DNA from: an uncultured Bryobacterales bacterium
GTDB lineage: Bacteria; Acidobacteriota; Terriglobia; Bryobacterales; UBA6623
Assembly: GCA_946887065.1 (NCBI GenBank)
Contig: CAMPKL010000133.1
Coordinates: 1 to 8,118 of the forward strand
DNA length: 8,118 nt
Reading direction: 5' to 3'
The position numbers were made by a program, and so were the translations under genes. This document shows, piece by piece, positions 5,151 to 8,118 of the stretch. A model generated the notes under the pieces. It was given only the letters and a program-made list of their open reading frames with translations. It was not told the DNA's origin and ran no database searches. Each line of letters opens with the position of its first letter. Positions within the stretch are counted from its first letter, which is position 1.

Positions 5151-5996
5151 ATGCAGGCGATCATCTTTCTGCCGCATGGCAAGATCGCCTACGGCAAATT
5201 GGCCCAGGCGCTGGAGTACGGCGGGCTGACAATCCAGGTGGAGGCCAACTTCGACCAAATCCTCGCGCTTGTCCGTAAGCTTGCGGCGGACATGGGCATC
5301 TATCTGCTTAATTCCATGAACCCTTTCCGGGTGGAAGGCCAGAAATCGATCGTCATCGAGATGCTCAGCCAGCGTAGCTGGCAGGTTCCCGATTGGATCG
5401 TGCTGCCAGGCGGCAATTTGGGCAACGTATCGGCCCTGGGCAAGGGTCTTCGCGAACTGCTGGAAATCGGCATTATCGACCGCCTGCCGCGGGTCGCCGT
5501 GGTGCAGGCTGCCGGCTCGGCCCCGTTTTACGAACTGTATCAGCGGGGGTTCAAGGGCGATTTGAAGGCGGTGACCAACCCCGAGACGCTGGCCACGGCG
5601 ATTCGTATCGGCGACCCGGTGTCCTGGCCCAAAGCTCTGTTCGAGATCGAGAATACGGATGGGGTCGTTGTTTCGGCGACCGAGCAAGAGATTGCCGATG
5701 CCAAAGCCGTCATTGGCCGCTGCGGCATCGGCTGCGAACCTGCTTCCGCCGCCAGCTTGGCTGGTCTGAAAAAACTAACCGCCGCCGGCACGATCGCAGC
5801 GGGTTCCGATGTCGTCTGCGTTTTAACGGGACACCTGCTGAAAGATCCCGACTACGTGTACCACTACCACACCGATCAGCTGAAGGCGCCTGGAGACGTG
5901 AAGATCGCGTCGACCTTCGGCAACGCTCCCGTGCTGATGCCTAATGACGCCGCAAAAATCGCGGCGTTCCTCGATAGCCCGGCTGCCCGCGGCTGA
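5151..5996 (+). CDS. thrC: threonine synthase, C-terminal fragment after the TAG
   Basis: This continues the same frame as the N-terminal part; the first in-frame ATG after the stop is at 5151. It holds the rest of the fold-type II PLP domain. Visible segments are FLPHGKIAYGKLAQAL (6-21), the glycine-rich cofactor loop LPGGNLGN (85-92), CEPASAASLAGL (195-206) and LTGHLLKD (225-232), each at the family's usual spacing. No ribosome-binding site precedes ATG 5151 (the preceding 15 nt are GGCGGCCGCGGCCGC-like), so independent translation looks poor. The last 121 nt overlap, on the opposite strand, the unrecognised ORF below ddl. Confidence 0.75.
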   Translation: MQAIIFLPHGKIAYGKLAQALEYGGLTIQVEANFDQILALVRKLAADMGIYLLNSMNPFRVEGQKSIVIEMLSQRSWQVPDWIVLPGGNLGNVSALGKGLRELLEIGIIDRLPRVAVVQAAGSAPFYELYQRGFKGDLKAVTNPETLATAIRIGDPVSWPKALFEIENTDGVVVSATEQEIADAKAVIGRCGIGCEPASAASLAGLKKLTAAGTIAAGSDVVCVLTGHLLKDPDYVYHYHTDQLKAPGDVKIASTFGNAPVLMPNDAAKIAAFLDSPAARG

Positions 5997-6322
5997 TCTA
6001 TGGGCCCTTCCGCCGCCCATCCGGCCGGGGTCTGCCGCCAGCTGCGCTTGTGGATTAAGTCGTTCACCCGAGTTCCGGCGGCTGGGGCTCCGCCCGGCTC
6101 GACGAAATAGGCGGCACTCACCGGGCCATACCGGCGCACCAGGCTGGCAACCGTAGACGCGGCGTCTCGCTCCGAGGCTTGAACAACCTTGATTCGACCG
6201 TCCGTCAGACGTACCAGGAGACCTCGCTGAGCGCCGCCCGCGCTTCGTGAGGCGGCGTCCACCGCATCGAGCAGCGCCGCGGTTTCGATGGGAGGGGTGG
6301 AGCGCCGCGCCAGGTTTAGCAC
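5876..6322 (-). CDS. hypothetical protein downstream of ddl, overlapping thrC antisense
   Basis: I do not recognise this 148-aa product. It starts at GTG 6322, 30 nt after the ddl stop, with AAGGA at about 6327-6331 only 4 nt before the start. Codon use over about residues 1-105 looks like that of the neighbours. The protein begins with an Ala-rich amphipathic part (AALLDAVDAASRSAG), then GLLVRLTDGRIKVVQASE and VASLVRRYGPVSAAYFVEPGG, which read like a small alpha/beta domain. There is no signal peptide or membrane helix. The last 40 or so codons (5876-5996) lie antisense to the end of thrC; this tail may be non-coding run-on or a lost stop. It fills the otherwise empty 356-nt gap between thrC and ddl. 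It could be a chance ORF, since GC-rich DNA yields many. Confidence 0.45.
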   Translation of the reverse strand: MLNLARRSTPPIETAALLDAVDAASRSAGGAQRGLLVRLTDGRIKVVQASERDAASTVASLVRRYGPVSAAYFVEPGGAPAAGTRVNDLIHKRSWRQTPAGWAAEGPIDQPRAAGLSRNAAIFAASLGISTGALPKVDAIFTSPGAFS

Positions 6323-6352
6323 GCGATCCTTATCGTCCGCTTTCGCGGTTGC

Positions 6353-7402
6353 TTAGCGTTCGAAGCGGATCGTTCGCTTCTCGGCATGACGTTCGAGCGC
6401 TAACTCGATCAGCCGGTTTACCAGTCTGGGGTAGGGCAGGCCTGACGCTTCCCAGAGCTTTGGGTACATGCTGATGGAGGTGAATCCGGGCATCGTGTTG
6501 ACTTCGTTGAGCAAAAATCGACCGGTTCGGCGTTCGAGGAAGAAATCGACTCGCGCCAGGCCCCGGCATTCGACCGCCCGGAAGGCGGCGACAGCGAGGC
6601 GCTGAGCCTCCGCTAACTGTTCAGCGGAGAGTTGGGCGGGGATCTCCAGCTTGGCGGAGTCGTCCAGATACTTCGACTCGTAGCTGTAGAAGCCGGACGC
6701 CGGGACGATCTCCCCGGCGATTGACGCCTCCGGCTGATCGTTGCCAAGCACGGCTAGTTCGACCTCGCGTCCGTCGATTGAGGGCTCGACAACCAGCTTC
6801 CGGTCGTATTGGGCGGCATCCTGGAGCGCTTTTCGCAACTCGGCCTCGTTGCCGGCCTTGGAAATCCCTACCGACGAACCCAAATTGGCGGGCTTAACAA
6901 ATACGGGATAGCCAAAGCGCTCCGCTGGTTCTTGCCAGCGGGCGTCAATTTCATGCCGCAGCAGAGCGATATGATCCACGCAGGGCAGTCGCCGCTCGCG
7001 GAATAGCCGCTTCATCACGTCCTTATCCATGCCGCAGGCGGAGCCCAGGACGCCTGAGCCGACATAGGCGACATCCGCCAACTCAAGGAGGCCCTGAACC
7101 GTGCCGTCCTCTCCGAAGGTGCCGTGCAGTACGGTGAATATGACGTCCGCCCCGAGGCTTTGGCCCGGCTGAGGGTCCACCCTGAAAGCGTTATCCGTTG
7201 ACAAATCGCGCCGCGACTCGGCGGGAAGCATGGCTGCCGAGGCTCCGGGCGAAAGCCATCGACCTTGTTTATCGATCGCTGCAGGGATGACCTCGTACTG
7301 ACTGCGATCCAGCGCTGCGATCACCGAAGCCGCCGATCTTATGGAGATTTCGTGTTCGCCGGAGCGGCCCCCAAAGAGTACCGCGACTCGGAGTATTGCC
7401 AT
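6353..7402 (-). CDS. ddl: D-alanine--D-alanine ligase
   Basis: A 349-aa ATP-grasp ligase that joins two D-alanines for the peptidoglycan stem peptide in the cytoplasm. VAVLFGGRSGEHEIS (6-20) holds the first D-Ala site with Glu16. HGTFGEDGTVQG (93-104) and YVGSGVLGSACGMDK (113-127) follow. VFVKPANLGSSVGISK (167-182) holds ATP-site Lys170 and the Ser-rich loop. The omega-loop sequence FYSYESKYLDD (238-248) keeps the Lys-Tyr pair (244-245) seen in D-Ala-D-Ala enzymes and lost in VanA-type D-Ala-D-Lac ligases. ARVDFFLE (283-290) and LLNEVNTMPGFTSISMYP (297-314) hold the metal ligands Asp286, Glu300 and Asn302. The length fits the longer DdlA-like group. ATG 7402 has no clear Shine-Dalgarno, but the protein begins right at the first beta strand. 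It is away from any mur cluster in this window and divergent from the efflux adaptor. Confidence 0.95.
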   Translation of the reverse strand: MAILRVAVLFGGRSGEHEISIRSAASVIAALDRSQYEVIPAAIDKQGRWLSPGASAAMLPAESRRDLSTDNAFRVDPQPGQSLGADVIFTVLHGTFGEDGTVQGLLELADVAYVGSGVLGSACGMDKDVMKRLFRERRLPCVDHIALLRHEIDARWQEPAERFGYPVFVKPANLGSSVGISKAGNEAELRKALQDAAQYDRKLVVEPSIDGREVELAVLGNDQPEASIAGEIVPASGFYSYESKYLDDSAKLEIPAQLSAEQLAEAQRLAVAAFRAVECRGLARVDFFLERRTGRFLLNEVNTMPGFTSISMYPKLWEASGLPYPRLVNRLIELALERHAEKRTIRFER

Positions 7403-7530
7403 GGAGTACGATTGAGAATCCGCTGACTTGGGCTGTCGGGACTAGTCCTCTCGCTATGGTAGCGGACCTAACGGATAAAGAAGCATCATCGGGCGGTTTG
7501 GATAACGTAACCAACGACCCACCGCAGTCG

Positions 7531-7545
7531 CCGTAACTATTACGG
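7531..7545. promoter_or_regulatory. interrupted palindrome, possible operator
   Basis: CCGTAA and TTACGG flank a 3-nt centre (CTA), giving a 15-bp dyad in the middle of the divergent spacer, about 100 nt before the adaptor gene. The size suits a dimeric repressor of the TetR or MarR kind, which often control RND efflux genes. No such regulator gene is visible here, so this is inference. Confidence 0.3.
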
Positions 7546-7595
7546 GTCTGCACGGCTCGAGGACCATCTCTAACCCTGCTAATTTATAGGAATTA

Positions 7596-7615
7596 TAGGG
7601 CTTTCGTGCGCCCTA
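7596..7615 (+). other. 6-bp stem-loop in the leader of the efflux adaptor gene
   Basis: TAGGGC (7596-7601) and GCCCTA (7610-7615) pair around an 8-nt loop, 31 nt before the GTG start at 7647. It lies after the AT-rich repeat, where a transcript might begin. A role as a 5' leader hairpin or operator half is possible but not shown. Confidence 0.3.
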
Positions 7616-7646
7616 CCCGCGTAAAACTGTTTTCGAGGCGACCTGA

Positions 7647-8118
7647 GTGCCAAGCTGGACAAAAAAACTAATTGCGGTAGCTATCGGCGGCGGCCTGATC
7701 TTTCTGATTGGCTCCCGCCTGCAAGAAGCCCAGCAGGAACAGGCAGCGCCGAAGAAGAAAAAGGGCGGCCAGTCGCGCGTGGTGAATGTCGATCTGGCAG
7801 CCGTCACACCCGGCCAAGTAGCGGAAGAGTTGACGCTGACGGGCGCGCTCAAACCGAAGGAAACCGTCAACGTTACGCCCCAAACAACAGGACGTCTGGA
7901 GAAAACCTACTTCCAAGTCGGCGACCGCGTCGGCCAGGGCAGCCTCGTCGCTGAATTGGAGGATGGCGAGTTGCAGCAGAGGGTCCGGCGGGCGGAGGCT
8001 GTGATCGCCGTAAGCGCAGCGAGCGTGCAGCAACGGGGAGCGGAGCTTGCCAATACGAAAGCTAACCTGCAACGGGCGGAGATGCTCTTCAAGGAGCAAC
8101 TGCTGTCCCCGCAGGAGT
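7647..8118 (+). CDS. RND efflux-type periplasmic adaptor (membrane fusion protein), 3' truncated
   Basis: The first 157 codons of an HlyD/AcrA-like adaptor, which links an inner-membrane pump to an outer-membrane channel. The start is GTG 7647: an in-frame TGA sits immediately before it, and GAGG at 7635-7638 lies 8 nt upstream. Residues 8-22 form one N-terminal membrane anchor, followed by a Gln/Lys-rich tether (about 25-42). VNVDLAAVTPGQVAEELTLTG (46-66) is the first beta-barrel strand pair. LKPKETVNVTPQTTGRLEKT...VGDRVGQGSLVAELED (68-106) is the lipoyl-like half-motif. ELQQRVRRAEAVIAVSAASVQQ (108-129) and LANTKANLQRAEMLFKEQLLSPQE (134-157) begin the alpha-helical hairpin. The window ends inside the hairpin. 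A pump gene is expected downstream but not visible. Whether it belongs to RND or an ABC (MacA-like) system cannot be decided. Confidence 0.85.
   Translation, partial: MPSWTKKLIAVAIGGGLIFLIGSRLQEAQQEQAAPKKKKGGQSRVVNVDLAAVTPGQVAEELTLTGALKPKETVNVTPQTTGRLEKTYFQVGDRVGQGSLVAELEDGELQQRVRRAEAVIAVSAASVQQRGAELANTKANLQRAEMLFKEQLLSPQE

Larger units (their letters stand above)
4677..5996 (+). pseudogene. thrC: threonine synthase gene interrupted by an in-frame TAG
   Basis: Taken as one reading frame, this is a complete PLP-dependent threonine synthase of about 439 codons. The enzyme converts O-phosphohomoserine to threonine and phosphate in the cytoplasm, the last step of threonine synthesis. The frame is intact from ATG 4677 to TGA 5994-5996 except for TAG at 5133-5135 (codon 153), where the family sequence STGNTSAS-AAYAA normally has Tyr. 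Flanking residues and spacing are preserved, so the lesion is a single substitution (TAC or TAT to TAG), not an indel or deletion. Nothing else looks decayed. TAG also ends at least four other genes here, so a genome-wide recoding of TAG is unlikely. The possibilities are a sequencing or assembly error in palindromic GC-rich DNA, a recent true nonsense mutation, or suppression at this codon. I consider error or a young mutation most likely. Confidence 0.8.
7403..7646. promoter_or_regulatory. 244-nt divergent intergenic region with several small palindromes
   Basis: I see no gene in this stretch. It must contain the ddl promoter (minus) and the adaptor-gene promoter (plus), but no clear -35/-10 pair stands out. 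It contains GGACTAGTCC (7439-7448, perfect palindrome); CGCTA-tgg-TAGCG (7452-7464); CCGTAA-cta-TTACGG (7531-7545); a near tandem repeat, aatttatagg/aattatagg (7581-7599); and TAGGGC (7596-7601) pairing with GCCCTA (7610-7615). It is more AT-rich near 7580-7600 than the flanking genes. No tRNA arms could be assembled from it. Confidence 0.45.

Noticed and set aside
4905..5687. 260-aa open frame on the minus strand inside thrC
   Set aside because: It is antisense to clearly conserved threonine synthase sequence; the product is His/Arg/Gly-rich with no domain, as expected of a GC-rich shadow frame. It also spans the TAG region only because that TAG is not a stop on its strand.
7430..7560. possible tRNA or small structured RNA gene
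   Set aside because: Several short stems exist, but no acceptor/T-arm set with a GTTCRA-type T loop can be assembled.
7668..8099. 143-aa minus-strand frame opposite the efflux adaptor
   Set aside because: The plus strand encodes a recognisable membrane fusion protein with anchor, lipoyl half-motif and helical hairpin; the minus frame is its shadow.
1..8118. CRISPR array, insertion sequence, defence island or secondary-metabolite cluster
   Set aside because: No regularly spaced repeats, transposase, integrase, nuclease-helicase or biosynthetic multidomain genes are present; the recognised genes are mostly housekeeping or envelope functions.

Overview
The window is GC-rich bacterial chromosome carrying mostly ordinary, densely packed genes on both strands. 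The best guess at the host is a member of the Acidobacteriota, near Bryobacterales/Solibacter. That rests on the 257-aa exported beta-rich protein at 2414-3187 and the exported-type C-terminal domain at the left edge, both of which resemble large paralogous families I associate with those bacteria. It is inference from pattern memory, not from a search.

Left part (1-2034): the end of a probably secreted protein runs convergently into a CHAD-domain (polyphosphate-binding type) gene. A HAD phosphatase of the phosphoglycolate phosphatase (Gph) type is transcribed divergently from the CHAD gene.

Centre (2035-4561): four genes lie head to tail on the minus strand. First comes a lipoprotein cyclophilin, then a cytoplasmic PpiB-type cyclophilin 22 nt downstream, initiated at TTG. 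A candidate stem-loop and a consensus-like -10 box follow. Last come an exported beta-rich protein and a small exported coiled-coil protein. The two cyclophilins are clear paralogues that put the same prolyl-isomerase fold in two compartments.

Right part (4562-8118): a short divergent region with two hairpins leads to a threonine synthase gene. It is colinear and full length except for one in-frame TAG at codon 153, where the family normally has a tyrosine, inside a nest of perfect 16-bp palindromes. A D-alanine--D-alanine ligase gene lies on the minus strand, followed by an unrecognised ORF that overlaps the 3' end of thrC antisense. A 244-nt divergent spacer with several small interrupted palindromes separates ddl from the start of an RND-type membrane fusion protein gene, which is cut by the right edge.

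I see no CRISPR array, insertion sequence, tRNA, rRNA or phage gene. I found no convincing new multi-gene system. The most notable points are the interrupted thrC, the antisense ORF below ddl, the paired cyclophilins, and the structured intergenic regions beside thrC and ddl.
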